Assembly: GCF_040580765.1 (NCBI RefSeq)
Contig: NZ_CP158687.1
Span: forward strand, 930,001-994,000
Reading direction: 5' to 3'
DNA: 64,000 bases
Source: Lentibacter algarum
GTDB taxonomy: Bacteria; Pseudomonadota; Alphaproteobacteria; Rhodobacterales; Rhodobacteraceae
A program made the position numbers and the translations under genes. Every line of letters starts with the position of its first letter. The first letter of the stretch is position 1. The notes below the pieces were generated by a model. That model was given only the letters and a program-made list of their open reading frames with translations, did not search any database and was not told the origin of the DNA. Below, piece after piece: positions 53,038-61,680 of the stretch.

Positions 53038-54000
53038 ATGGTACGAATTTCAAGATGGATCGTGACGGGTGCTTTGGCCGCTATGATTGCGGGCGCGGTG
53101 GCTGCGAGCGAAGATATTGCTGATCAGTATCCACAGAGCGAGCTATACGCCAAGCCTGTTGAATTTATCCCTCATGTTTTCACTGCGATTGGGGCCACGG
53201 CCCCGCCGACTTATGAAAACTCAGGTCATAACAACAACTTGAGCTTTGTTGTGACGTCTGAGGGCGTTGTTGTTGTCAATGGTGGCGCCTCGGCGCGGCT
53301 GGCGGCGGCGCTGCATGATGAGATCAAAGCGGTGACTGATTTGCCTGTCAAACTTGTGATCAACGAAAACGGACAAGGCCATGCCTTTCTCGGCAATTCC
53401 TACTGGGCGGATCAGGGTGTTGATATTCTCGCCCATGAAGATGCGATTCACGAGGTTGAGGAGAACGGGCATTTTATCCTTGAGGGGATGAAGCGCTACA
53501 ACCGTGACAAGGCCGAGGGCACGCGAACTGTCGCAGCGAACCTGAGCTTTTCGGACCGCTACGATTATGAGCTTGGTGGCGTTAAATTTGAGATATTACA
53601 TCTCGGTCCGGCCCATGGGCCAGGCGATACGCAGGTCTGGATACCTGAGTGGAGTATGATGATTGCGGGGGATATTGCCTTTCACGAGCGGATGCCGCCT
53701 TTGTTTGCCGATACCTGCTCAAAATGTTGGGTTGAGACGTTTGAAGAGAAGTTTATCCCGCTCGCGCCGACCTATGTGATTCCGGGCCATGGGCATCCGA
53801 CCAATCTGGCCGTGGTGACGCGTGGTACGGTCGATTATCTCAAGGATCTGCGCGAGAAGATCGGTGCGCATATTGAGGAGGGCGGAGACCTTGGTGGCGC
53901 CTATTACGTGGACCAGTCCCCATGGGAGCATCTGGACACATTTGAAGAGCTCGCCACGAAGAATGCGGGCCGTGTCTTTGAGGAAATGGAATGGGAATGA
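53038..54000 (+). CDS. Exported metallo-beta-lactamase-fold protein with altered metal motif
   Basis: The 320-residue protein has a Sec signal peptide (MVRISRWIVTGALAAMIAGA, likely cleavage after AVAA). The fold is clear: LSFVVTSEGVVVVNGGAS, HLGPAHGPGDTQVWIP, MMIAGDIAFHERMPPLF and YVIPGHGHPT. The HxHxDH motif is replaced by NENGQGHAFLGN, which keeps only the last His. It resembles the SoxH-like hydrolases found with sulfur or quinoprotein genes. It starts a three-gene operon with an exported rhodanese. Start ATG 53038 follows GAGGAGGAGGGGG. An ATTC-N8-GAAT site upstream suggests sulfur-responsive control. Confidence 0.85.
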   Translation: MVRISRWIVTGALAAMIAGAVAASEDIADQYPQSELYAKPVEFIPHVFTAIGATAPPTYENSGHNNNLSFVVTSEGVVVVNGGASARLAAALHDEIKAVTDLPVKLVINENGQGHAFLGNSYWADQGVDILAHEDAIHEVEENGHFILEGMKRYNRDKAEGTRTVAANLSFSDRYDYELGGVKFEILHLGPAHGPGDTQVWIPEWSMMIAGDIAFHERMPPLFADTCSKCWVETFEEKFIPLAPTYVIPGHGHPTNLAVVTRGTVDYLKDLREKIGAHIEEGGDLGGAYYVDQSPWEHLDTFEELATKNAGRVFEEMEWE

Positions 54001-54413
54001 GCTTTAAAGCTACACTTTTGGCACTGTCTATGGTTGCGGCGCCCGCTTTTGCGGATCAGGACGCTGTTGCTGAGGCTGTGCAAGGGTATATGGACTTTGC
54101 CACTTATGAGCAGGGTATCATCCTCCCCCAGCAGATTGATGCAGATGTGTTTGCGGCGGCGGTTTTTGTCGACACGCGCGATGCGGAGCAGTTTGCGGCG
54201 GGTCATATCGAGGGCGCTGTCAACATCGAGTGGCGTGAGGTGCCTGCGCGTCTTGAAGAGTTGCCCGAGACGGGCATGGTGATTTTCTATTGCAACACGG
54301 GTACGCTCAGTGCGCAGGCGACGTTTGCGGCGCGGCTCTTGGGGCATGAAAATGTGGTTGTTTTGCAGTCGGGCTACACTGGCTGGCAGGAAACGGCGGC
54401 TTATAAACCGTGA
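53991..54413 (+). CDS. Exported single-domain rhodanese-like protein
   Basis: The 140-residue protein has a signal peptide (SFKATLLALSMVAAPAFA) and one rhodanese domain: VFVDTRDAEQFAAGHIEGAVNIEW and the active-site loop FYCNTGTLSA with Cys101. The loop C-N-T-G-T-L lacks the basic residues of thiosulfate sulfurtransferases, so the sulfur donor may differ. It would act in the periplasm beside the exported hydrolase. The start is ATG 53991 (6 bases after AGGA) or ATG 53997, which overlaps the previous stop as ATGA. The next gene overlaps its stop by 4 bp. Confidence 0.88.
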   Translation: MGMSFKATLLALSMVAAPAFADQDAVAEAVQGYMDFATYEQGIILPQQIDADVFAAAVFVDTRDAEQFAAGHIEGAVNIEWREVPARLEELPETGMVIFYCNTGTLSAQATFAARLLGHENVVVLQSGYTGWQETAAYKP

Positions 54414-54853
54414 TACATTGGGTTGATCTCCCGCCTGTTTGGCTTGTTGGTTTTATCGCGCTTGCGTGGGTGCAGTCTGTGCTTCTGCCTGTGGGTGGGG
54501 TGCTGCCGACCGAGCCGTTTGGCTTTGCGTTGATCGGGACGGGGGCGGCGCTTATGGTGGCGGCTGTTGTGCAGATGTATCGTGCCAAAACCACGATCAT
54601 TCCACGGCATGATGCCTCCCAGCTAGTGACGGGGGGTGTCTTTAGTCTGAGCCGCAACCCGATTTATCTGGGAGATGCGCTCGTTTTGGCGGGGTTTGCG
54701 CTCTATTGGGGGGCTTGGCCTAGCCTTGTGCTCGTGCCTGTGTTCATGTGGCTGATCAGCTGGCGGTTTATCGAAGGCGAAGAAGCTAAGCTTCGGCATG
54801 CTTTCGGTCAGGCGTTTCATGCCTATGAAAAGGAGACACGCCGTTGGCTTTGA
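54410..54853 (+). CDS. Membrane methyltransferase, ICMT/PEMT-like
   Basis: A 147-residue integral membrane protein with about four hydrophobic helices and the isoprenylcysteine/phospholipid methyltransferase pattern at its C-terminal half: LVTGGVFSLSRNPIYLGD, then RFIEGEEAKLRHAFGQAFHAYEKETRRW with the conserved Glu and Arg of the cofactor site. The substrate is unknown; in bacteria such proteins may methylate thiols or lipids. It overlaps the rhodanese stop by 4 bp and completes the hydrolase-rhodanese-methyltransferase operon. Confidence 0.87.
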   Translation: MIHWVDLPPVWLVGFIALAWVQSVLLPVGGVLPTEPFGFALIGTGAALMVAAVVQMYRAKTTIIPRHDASQLVTGGVFSLSRNPIYLGDALVLAGFALYWGAWPSLVLVPVFMWLISWRFIEGEEAKLRHAFGQAFHAYEKETRRWL

Positions 54854-54879
54854 TGGCGGGGTTTACAGAAACTGCGGGG

Positions 54880-54925
54880 AATGCCGCAATGCGGCATTGA
54901 CTTCGCGGCGAACTTTTACAAAAGT
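54880..54925. promoter_or_regulatory. Two palindromes upstream of pntA
   Basis: AATGCCGC-AAT-GCGGCATT (54880-54898) is a perfect inverted repeat with 8-base arms; ACTTTT-AC-AAAAGT (54912-54925) is a second. They lie 77-122 bases before the pntA GTG start. No U-run follows the first, so an operator is more likely than a terminator. Confidence 0.4.
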
Positions 54926-55001
54926 CGATGAGACTTTCGGCGCAATAATATTTCTCGGCCAATATTGCCGAAACTGAAGAGAAACTAGAGGGGACGCTAA
55001 C

Positions 55002-56573
55002 GTGATAATTGGAACGCCAAAGGAAGTGTTTGCAGGCGAGGCGCGGGTTGCCATGACGCCTGCCTCGGCACTTGACCTGCAAAAGCTCGGATATGAGTGC
55101 ATGATCGAAACGGGCGCAGGCGCGGGCGCTGGCTATTCGGACGCGGACTATAAGGCCGCCGGCGTGAGCGTGAAAAAAACCGCTGCTGCCCTTTGGAAAG
55201 ACGCGGATATTATCGCCAAGGTGCGCCAGCCTGAAGCCGAAGAGCTGAAGTACCTCAAGGCGGGCAAGACCCTGATTTCATTCTTTAACCCTGCGGTGAA
55301 CGACGCGGGCATGACCGCGGCCAAGACCAAGGGCGCGAATGTTATTGCGATGGAAATGGTGCCACGGATCAGCCGTGCGCAAAAAATGGATGCGCTCAGC
55401 TCCATGGCCAATATTGCGGGTTACCGCGCCGTTATTGAAGCGGGTAACAACTTTGGCCGCTTCTTCACAGGCCAGATTACGGCGGCGGGCAAAGTTCCAC
55501 CTGCGAAAGTTTTGGTTGTGGGGGCTGGTGTGGCTGGGCTTGCGGCCATCGGCACTTCAACCTCGCTTGGCGCGATCACCTATGCGTTTGATGTGCGCCC
55601 CGAAGTGGCGGAACAAGTCGAATCAATGGGCGCCGAGTTTGTTTATCTCGACTTTGAGGAAGACCAGCAGGACGGCGCCGCGACAGGCGGCTATGCGGCT
55701 GTTTCAAGCCCTGAGTTCCGCGAAGCGCAGCTTGCTAAATTCCGCGAGCTGGCACCTGAAGTTGATATCGTGATCACCACGGCCCTTATTCCGAACCGTG
55801 AGGCACCAGAGCTTTGGACCGAAGATATGGTCAAGGCGATGAAGCCTGGTTCTGTGATTGTGGACCTTGCTGCTGAGAAGGGTGGCAACTGCAAACTCAC
55901 TGTGATGGACGAGAAGATTGTGACCGAGAATGGCGTGACCATTATTGGCTACACCGACTTCCCGAGCCGCATGGCGACGCAGGCGTCAAACCTCTATGCG
56001 ACAAACATTCGCCACATGATGACCGATCTGACGCCTGAGAAGGACGGGCAGATCAACCACAATATGGAAGACGATGTCATCCGTGGTGCGACTGTGACCC
56101 ATGAGGGGGAAATCACCTTCCCGCCGCCGCCCCCAAAGGTGGCTGCGATTGCGGCCAAGCCCAAGGTGGAAGTGAAGGAGCTGACGCCAGAGGAAAAACG
56201 CGCTGCAGAAGTGGCCGCGTTCAAGCAGCAGACCAAGAACCAAGTGACGCTTCTGGCCGTTGGGGCCGTGCTTCTGCTCGGTGTTGGGCTTGTTGCACCC
56301 GCGAGCTTCATGCAGCACTTCATCGTGTTTGTGCTGGCTGTTTTTGTTGGTTTCCAAGTGATCTGGGGGGTTGCGCATTCGTTGCACACGCCGCTCATGG
56401 CTGTGACCAATGCGATCAGCTCGATCATCATTTTGGGCGCGCTGATGCAGATCGGTTCAGGCTCTTTCCTTGTGATCCTCTTGTCGGCACTGTCTGTCTT
56501 TATGGCAGGGATCAATATCTTCGGGGGCTTCCTCGTCACACGGCGCATGCTTGCCATGTTCCAGAAATCTTAA
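55002..56573 (+). CDS. pntA: Proton-translocating NAD(P) transhydrogenase alpha subunit
   Basis: It supplies NADPH from NADH using the proton gradient. The 523-residue protein carries the NAD(H)-binding domain I (IIGTPKEVFAGEARVAMTP at the start, VLVVGAGVAGLAAIGTSTSLGA for the nucleotide, and YTDFPSRMATQAS). A linker with PPPPPKVAA follows, then four C-terminal membrane helices (about residues 415-515). It is a full-length E. coli-type alpha subunit, not split into PntAA and PntAB. The start is GTG with AGAGGGG upstream. pntB follows by 14 bp. Confidence 0.96.
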   Translation: MIIGTPKEVFAGEARVAMTPASALDLQKLGYECMIETGAGAGAGYSDADYKAAGVSVKKTAAALWKDADIIAKVRQPEAEELKYLKAGKTLISFFNPAVNDAGMTAAKTKGANVIAMEMVPRISRAQKMDALSSMANIAGYRAVIEAGNNFGRFFTGQITAAGKVPPAKVLVVGAGVAGLAAIGTSTSLGAITYAFDVRPEVAEQVESMGAEFVYLDFEEDQQDGAATGGYAAVSSPEFREAQLAKFRELAPEVDIVITTALIPNREAPELWTEDMVKAMKPGSVIVDLAAEKGGNCKLTVMDEKIVTENGVTIIGYTDFPSRMATQASNLYATNIRHMMTDLTPEKDGQINHNMEDDVIRGATVTHEGEITFPPPPPKVAAIAAKPKVEVKELTPEEKRAAEVAAFKQQTKNQVTLLAVGAVLLLGVGLVAPASFMQHFIVFVLAVFVGFQVIWGVAHSLHTPLMAVTNAISSIIILGALMQIGSGSFLVILLSALSVFMAGINIFGGFLVTRRMLAMFQKS

Positions 56574-56587
56574 GGGAGGCTTGATCA

Positions 56588-58021
56588 ATGGATTATGGTT
56601 TCACCACAGCGGCTTATGTAGTTGCCGCAGTCTTGTTTATCCTCTCGCTGGGCGGCCTTTCGGGGCAGGAAAGTGCTAAGCGTGCGGTTTGGTATGGTAT
56701 TGCGGGCATGGCTTTGGCTGTGTTTGCCACGCTGATTGGACCGGGCTCGGGCCTATGGCTTTTGTCGCTTGTTCTGATCGGGGCGGGCGGGCTTATCGGC
56801 TATCAACTTGCAACCAAAGTGCAGATGACACAGATGCCAGAGCTTGTCGCAGCGATGCACTCGCTTGTTGGCTTGGCAGCTGTTTTTGTGGGCTTCAACG
56901 CGCACATCGAGCTGGGCCGTGTTATGGCGATGGACGACAGTGCCAAAAAAGCACTCGAGGGCTTTGCCGCACTTCTTGCGAAGAAAGATGGCGTTGAAAT
57001 TGCCATTCTGCGGGTTGAGCTTTTCCTCGGGATCTTCATCGGGGCTGTGACATTCACGGGCTCTGTTGTGGCCTATGGCAAGCTTGCGGGGCGTCTGACA
57101 TCTGCGGCAGAGAAACTTCCGGGTGGGCATATGCTCAATGCGGCTGCTGCGGGTATCTCGCTGCTGACCCTGATCTGGTATTTCAACACAGGTGGCTTCC
57201 TTCCGCTGTTTATCATGACGCTGGCGGCGCTGTTTATCGGCTATCACCTGATCATGGGGATTGGCGGCGCGGACATGCCTGTGGTTGTGTCGATGCTCAA
57301 CTCCTACTCAGGCTGGGCGGCTGCGGCTATTGGCTTTAGCCTTGGCAACGATCTTTTGATTGTTGTGGGTGCGCTTGTTGGCTCATCAGGTGCGATCCTG
57401 AGCTACATCATGTGTAAGGCGATGAACCGTTCGTTTGTCAGCGTTATTCTCGGCGGTTTTGGTGGCCCACAGGGCGAGCAAATGGCTGTGGAAGGCGAGC
57501 AGATTGCCATTGAAGCAGAAGGTGTCGCGGCGGCGCTCAATGAGGCGGACAGCGTTATTATCATTCCTGGATATGGTATGGCTGTTGCGCAGGCGCAGGC
57601 GGGTGTTGCGGATCTTGTGCGCAAGCTGCGTGCCAAGGGCAAGAACGTGCGCTTTGCCATTCACCCTGTTGCGGGGCGTCTGCCTGGGCATATGAACGTG
57701 CTCTTGGCCGAAGCTAAAGTGCCTTATGACATCGTGATGGAAATGGATGAGATCAACGAAGACTTCCCGTCAACCGACGTGGCCATCGTGATCGGCTCCA
57801 ATGACATCGTAAACCCTGCAGCGCAGGACGATCCGAACAGCCCGATTGCTGGTATGCCAGTGCTCGAGTGCTGGAAGGCGAAACAGGTTTTCGTTTCCAA
57901 GCGCGGGCAAGGCACCGGCTATTCGGGGATCGAGAACCCGTTGTTCTTTAAAGAGAACACACGGATGTTCTATGGCGATGCGAAGGCGAGCCTTGATAAG
58001 CTTTTGCCGATGATCGACTGA
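56588..58021 (+). CDS. pntB: Proton-translocating NAD(P) transhydrogenase beta subunit
   Basis: The 477-residue protein has an N-terminal membrane domain of about eight to nine helices (residues 5-265) with [20 protein letters not shown] and [21 protein letters not shown], which hold the proton-channel residues. The C-terminal NADP(H)-binding domain III follows ([18 protein letters not shown] for the nucleotide, [21 protein letters not shown], and [20 protein letters not shown]). AGGGAGG precedes the ATG. It forms an operon with pntA, closed by a terminator. Confidence 0.97.
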   Translation: MDYGFTTAAYVVAAVLFILSLGGLSGQESAKRAVWYGIAGMALAVFATLIGPGSGLWLLSLVLIGAGGLIGYQLATKVQMTQMPELVAAMHSLVGLAAVFVGFNAHIELGRVMAMDDSAKKALEGFAALLAKKDGVEIAILRVELFLGIFIGAVTFTGSVVAYGKLAGRLTSAAEKLPGGHMLNAAAAGISLLTLIWYFNTGGFLPLFIMTLAALFIGYHLIMGIGGADMPVVVSMLNSYSGWAAAAIGFSLGNDLLIVVGALVGSSGAILSYIMCKAMNRSFVSVILGGFGGPQGEQMAVEGEQIAIEAEGVAAALNEADSVIIIPGYGMAVAQAQAGVADLVRKLRAKGKNVRFAIHPVAGRLPGHMNVLLAEAKVPYDIVMEMDEINEDFPSTDVAIVIGSNDIVNPAAQDDPNSPIAGMPVLECWKAKQVFVSKRGQGTGYSGIENPLFFKENTRMFYGDAKASLDKLLPMID

Positions 58022-58044
58022 TCATTCCGGATGATTGACCAGAG

Positions 58045-58075
58045 AGGGCGTCCTGCGGAGGGGCGCCCTTTTTCG
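58045..58075 (+). terminator. Intrinsic terminator after pntB
   Basis: AGGGCGTCC (58045-58053) pairs with GGGCGCCCT-type bases (58061-58069) with one wobble over a 7-base loop, then a T-run. It is located 24 bases after the pntB stop. Confidence 0.78.
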
Positions 58076-58181
58076 TTTCTGTATACAAATGTATTCCGCT
58101 AACTTATTGATTTTGCGGCAAATTGCGTATTTACATGTGCGCCGAGCGCGTTAGGGTGCCCAGAACACAGGAGAGCGCGCT

Positions 58182-59465
58182 ATGACGGCTTTGCAAGACC
58201 ATCCGCTTCGATACGAGCTGGCCAACGAGCTTCATGCACGCCCTTTTCCGAGTATTGCGACCTCGGCCACTGCTGTTTTTGTAGCGCTGCGTCCCAAGAA
58301 AGACGCGGCAGGGCGGAACCGCGCTGCTGACCTTGCGCATCTCTGTGCCTTGCTCGACCGCTACGGCGCGGCGCATCCTGCGCCTCATGCCACGCATTAT
58401 TCGGGGCAGATTGGCCGCCATACCCTGAAGTGGGAGAGCCACACCGAGTTTGTAACCTATACCGCGTTTTTTACGGGCGTATCTGACCGCGCGTTTGATG
58501 CGGCGGACTTTAACATTTTCCCCGATGACTGGCTTGCGGCCTCTGGCATGGAGCGGGTCACGAGCGCTTTGGTCAGGGTGGGGCCAAGCCCTGTTGTTGC
58601 GACGATCAAGGAGGCTGTGGCGGAGTGGTTTGTGCCTGAAAGTGTGGCTGTGTCATACGTTCTGGATGGGGCCGCTGTGATTGCGGGCGATTTTCACATC
58701 GATCCAGCAGGGCATATGCGCTTTGCAGTGTTTGTGAATGAGGGGACAGGGCCGCAGCGCACGGGGCGGATTGTTCAGCGGCTGTGCGAGATAGAGACCT
58801 ATAAGACCCTCTCAATGCTCGGGTTTGCGCGGGTGCGTAGCCTGAGTGGGCCTTTGGCAAAGTTTGATGCGCAGCTTTCTGGCTTGATGGAGGATATGAC
58901 GCTCTCGGAGACGCCTGCAGAGGCCACGCTGGATGCGCTTTTGAGTGTTTCAGCTGAGCTTGAGGCGCTGTCTGCGACCTCGTCTTTCCGTTTTGGAGCG
59001 ACAGAGGCTTACGAAGCGTTGGTACATGAGCGGATTTCGGTTTTGCGGGAGTCCCGTTTTGAGGGACGCCAGACCTTTGGCGAGTTTATGATGCGCCGCT
59101 ATGATCCAGCGATGCGCACTGTGGCTGCGACGCGGGCGCGCTTGAGCAAGATGGCTGATCGGGCGATGCGGGCGGGGGAGCTGCTCAGAACGCGAGTTGA
59201 AGTCGAGCGGAGCGCGCAGAACTCGGCGCTTTTGGAGAGCATGAACAAGCGGGCTGATTTGCAGCTTAGGTTGCAGCAGACTGTGGAGGGACTCTCGGTG
59301 GTCGCTATCAGTTATTATGCTGTGAATTTGGTGACTTACGCGGCTTATCCCTTTGCCAAGGCCTTGGCCGGCGTTGACAAAGGGATGCTGAGTGCGTTGG
59401 TTACTCTGCCGGTTGTAGGGCTTGTGTGGATGGCTGTGCGCCGTATCCGGAACCGCTTTCATTAA
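58182..59465 (+). CDS. DUF3422 family protein, C-terminal membrane hairpin
   Basis: The 427-residue protein begins LRYELANELHARPFPSI, a hallmark of DUF3422. The rest is largely soluble and alpha/beta, with a predicted coiled coil (about residues 310-370) and two hydrophobic helices at the C-terminus (about 375-420), like a cytoplasmic protein anchored to the inner membrane in the manner of CorA-type helices. Function is unknown. AGGAGAG precedes the start. The last 65 bp overlap the convergent YeeE gene. Confidence 0.85.
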   Translation: MTALQDHPLRYELANELHARPFPSIATSATAVFVALRPKKDAAGRNRAADLAHLCALLDRYGAAHPAPHATHYSGQIGRHTLKWESHTEFVTYTAFFTGVSDRAFDAADFNIFPDDWLAASGMERVTSALVRVGPSPVVATIKEAVAEWFVPESVAVSYVLDGAAVIAGDFHIDPAGHMRFAVFVNEGTGPQRTGRIVQRLCEIETYKTLSMLGFARVRSLSGPLAKFDAQLSGLMEDMTLSETPAEATLDALLSVSAELEALSATSSFRFGATEAYEALVHERISVLRESRFEGRQTFGEFMMRRYDPAMRTVAATRARLSKMADRAMRAGELLRTRVEVERSAQNSALLESMNKRADLQLRLQQTVEGLSVVAISYYAVNLVTYAAYPFAKALAGVDKGMLSALVTLPVVGLVWMAVRRIRNRFH

Positions 59466-60483
59466 GGACACGGCCCGCGATTTTCGCGCCTACGATGATT
59501 GCTGCAAGGGCGAGGAAGGCTGCGAAACCGAGTGTCGGGATGCCTGAGAGGCCTGCGCCTAGGGTGCAGCCACCTGCGAGCACACCGCCAAGACCCATGA
59601 GCAGAGCGCCAAGCGCATAGCGGCCTGTTTGAGCTGGGCTTTCAAAGCTCTGCCATGCGAAGCGCCCAAAGATGAGCGAAGAGGCTGCTGCGCCCGCGAG
59701 GATACCCCCGAAGAGGCCGACGCCGAAGCCTGGTGTGATCGAAGTGCTTGCAATGCCCCAGAAAAGCGTGGCTGTGGCGGGGCTTGTGAGGCTGAGGCTT
59801 TCGGCCACGATCGGATCAAACTCATCAAAAAGGATATACCCTGTGCCGACCCATGCCGCGGGTACGATCAGGCCGATGAGCGCCGCAAGGGCGAGGTTGA
59901 GCTTGCTTGCGCCTGAGCGCAGGGCGAAGGCGAGGAAGCCGAGCGCCAGCGCAGCTGTATAGGGCAGGGCACCGCCAGGGAGGGCTGCGAGGGATGTCAG
60001 ATCACCCAAGGGGAGTGTCACACTGGCAAGGCTTGAGGAGAGCGGCGCAAACACGCCTTTGAGCGCGGCGTGAGCCGCAATCGCGAAGAGCACGAGGACG
60101 AAGGCAGCACGCAGGTTGCCTGAGCCTGAGAGCACGGCGAGACGTGAGGCACAGCCGCGGGTGAGCACCATGCCTGCGCCAAAGGCGAGGCCGCCGAGGA
60201 GTATTGCCAGCACCGGCAGATCGGAGGCCAGCAGTCTGTGGCTGTCAAAGTTGATGAGGCCTGTGGCGACGCTGGCTTGTGTGCCGATGAGGGCGACTGC
60301 GAGGGCCATGAGCCAGACGCCGCCCGCAGAGCGGCGCTCGGATGGGTCAGCACTCACGAGGGCGCGGCGCAGACAAAAGCGGGTGATCTCGGCCAGCACG
60401 CCGAAGGCGACGCCGAGGGCAAGGGCCAGATAGAGGCTGGCTGTGACTGGGGTCAGAGTTTCAAAACCAAAGGATTCAAACAT
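59401..60483 (-). CDS. YeeE/YedE-family thiosulfate-type transporter
   Basis: A 360-residue membrane protein with about nine to ten hydrophobic helices. It has the two inverted half-repeats with conserved Cys: MVLTRGCASRLAVLSGSGNLRA and VLAGGCTLGAGLSGIPTLG, where YeeE homologues relay thiosulfate. RFCLRRALVS near residue 37 fits the family. The start ATG 60483 has GGAG about 10 bases upstream; the open frame continues to 60645 without support. It has no adjacent TusA-like gene. Its tail overlaps DUF3422 by 65 bp. Confidence 0.87.
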   Translation of the reverse strand: MFESFGFETLTPVTASLYLALALGVAFGVLAEITRFCLRRALVSADPSERRSAGGVWLMALAVALIGTQASVATGLINFDSHRLLASDLPVLAILLGGLAFGAGMVLTRGCASRLAVLSGSGNLRAAFVLVLFAIAAHAALKGVFAPLSSSLASVTLPLGDLTSLAALPGGALPYTAALALGFLAFALRSGASKLNLALAALIGLIVPAAWVGTGYILFDEFDPIVAESLSLTSPATATLFWGIASTSITPGFGVGLFGGILAGAAASSLIFGRFAWQSFESPAQTGRYALGALLMGLGGVLAGGCTLGAGLSGIPTLGFAAFLALAAIIVGAKIAGRVLNESGSGYGAQPSTQALQPAE

Positions 60484-60651
60484 GGGTGTGCTCCGCAATG
60501 TGAGGGCTGTTGCTGTCCAGTTGGCAGGGGTTGGGGCTTGAAACAAGGGGAGGGGCTGGCCGAGGGCGGCGCGCGCGCAGACAGGTGTTCTCAGCGTCCG
60601 CAGGCTTTGGGGCGTTGTTCTGAGCCTTTCGGCGCGGTGGAACAAAAGACC

Positions 60652-60686
60652 AAACGCGCGCCCTGATAAGGGACGCGCGTTTTTAT
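60652..60686 (-). terminator. Bidirectional terminator after the peptide ABC permease
   Basis: AAACGCGCGCCCT (60652-60664) pairs with AGGG-A-CGCGCGTTT (60669-60682) with one bulged base and a 4-base loop. T-rich flanks lie on the plus side. It follows the OppC-like gene 25 bases after its stop, so no ATPase genes continue the operon downstream. Confidence 0.72.
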
Positions 60687-60711
60687 TTTGAGATATTGGT
60701 TCTGAGGCGGG

Positions 60712-61680
60712 TTAGCGGCCTCTGATACGCGGATCGAGCGCGTCGCGTAGGCCATCGCCGAGGAAGTTGACGGCCAGCACTGTGAGCGAGATTGCGATTC
60801 CTGGTAGAATGACGCGCTCAGGGAATTCGGTCATGCGTGAGACCGAGTCTGCAAGCATTTTGCCCCATGTCGGGAAGTCAGACGGGAAGCCTACGCCGAG
60901 GAAGCTGAGCGAGCTTTCTGTGATGATCGCTGTTGCGAGCCCGAAGGTCGCGGAAACCACGATGGGCGAGACGACGTTTGGCAGAAGGTGGCGCATGATG
61001 ATGCCGCGTGAGGTCGTGCCTGCGGAGCGGGCTGCGAGGACGAACTCACGCTCTTTGAGCGCCAGAACATCGCCACGCACGATCCGTGCGGTGTGCATCC
61101 AAGATGTGATGCCAATGACGCCGACAATCAGGATAAACATGCCACCCTCCGGGCCAAAGTTTGCTCTGAGCGGCTGTCGGAAAAGCGTGACCGCGACCAA
61201 AAGCAAAGGCAGGATCGGCAGAGACAGAAAGAGATCTGTCAGCCGCATGAGCGGTCCATCGAGCTTTTTGAAGTAGCCCGCAAGCACGCCAATCATTGCG
61301 CCAAGAAACAGCGAGAGCAGCATAGCGGCCCAGCCCACGGCCATAGAGGTACGTCCGCCAGCGAGCATATTGGCGAGGCCGTCGCGACCGAGCTGGTCTG
61401 TGCCGAATGGGTGTTTCCAGCCTGTTTTGGCATCTGAATCCCAGAGGGCCGTATAGATCGGACGATAGTCTTTGGCGCGGATGTCGAGCTTGCCTGGGTC
61501 TACGGTCCAGATCAGCGAGCCAAAGATCACCGCAATTGTGATCAGCATAAGGAAGCTGCCGCCGACCATCGCGCCCTTATGTTGGCGGAATTGCAGCCAG
61601 ACCTCTCCCCATTGGGAGCGATGCGGTTTTAAGGGTTCGTTGTCTTGGAGCGCCTCGATGGCTTGAATTTCGTCAGTCAT
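60712..61680 (-). CDS. Peptide/nickel-type ABC transporter permease (OppC/DppC family)
   Basis: An inner-membrane permease of 322 residues. It has an N-terminal cytoplasmic segment, the OppC_N helix (GAMVGGSFLMLITIAVIFGSLIW), and a periplasmic loop ending in HPFGTDQLGRDGLANMLAGGRTS. Five further helices follow, with the EAA loop EFVLAARSAGTTSRGIIMRHLLPN that contacts the ATPase. I chose ATG 61680 (MTDEIQAI), preceded by AAGGA and overlapping the OppB-like stop by 8 bp. ATPase genes do not follow; a terminator does. Confidence 0.93.
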   Translation of the reverse strand: MTDEIQAIEALQDNEPLKPHRSQWGEVWLQFRQHKGAMVGGSFLMLITIAVIFGSLIWTVDPGKLDIRAKDYRPIYTALWDSDAKTGWKHPFGTDQLGRDGLANMLAGGRTSMAVGWAAMLLSLFLGAMIGVLAGYFKKLDGPLMRLTDLFLSLPILPLLLVAVTLFRQPLRANFGPEGGMFILIVGVIGITSWMHTARIVRGDVLALKEREFVLAARSAGTTSRGIIMRHLLPNVVSPIVVSATFGLATAIITESSLSFLGVGFPSDFPTWGKMLADSVSRMTEFPERVILPGIAISLTVLAVNFLGDGLRDALDPRIRGR

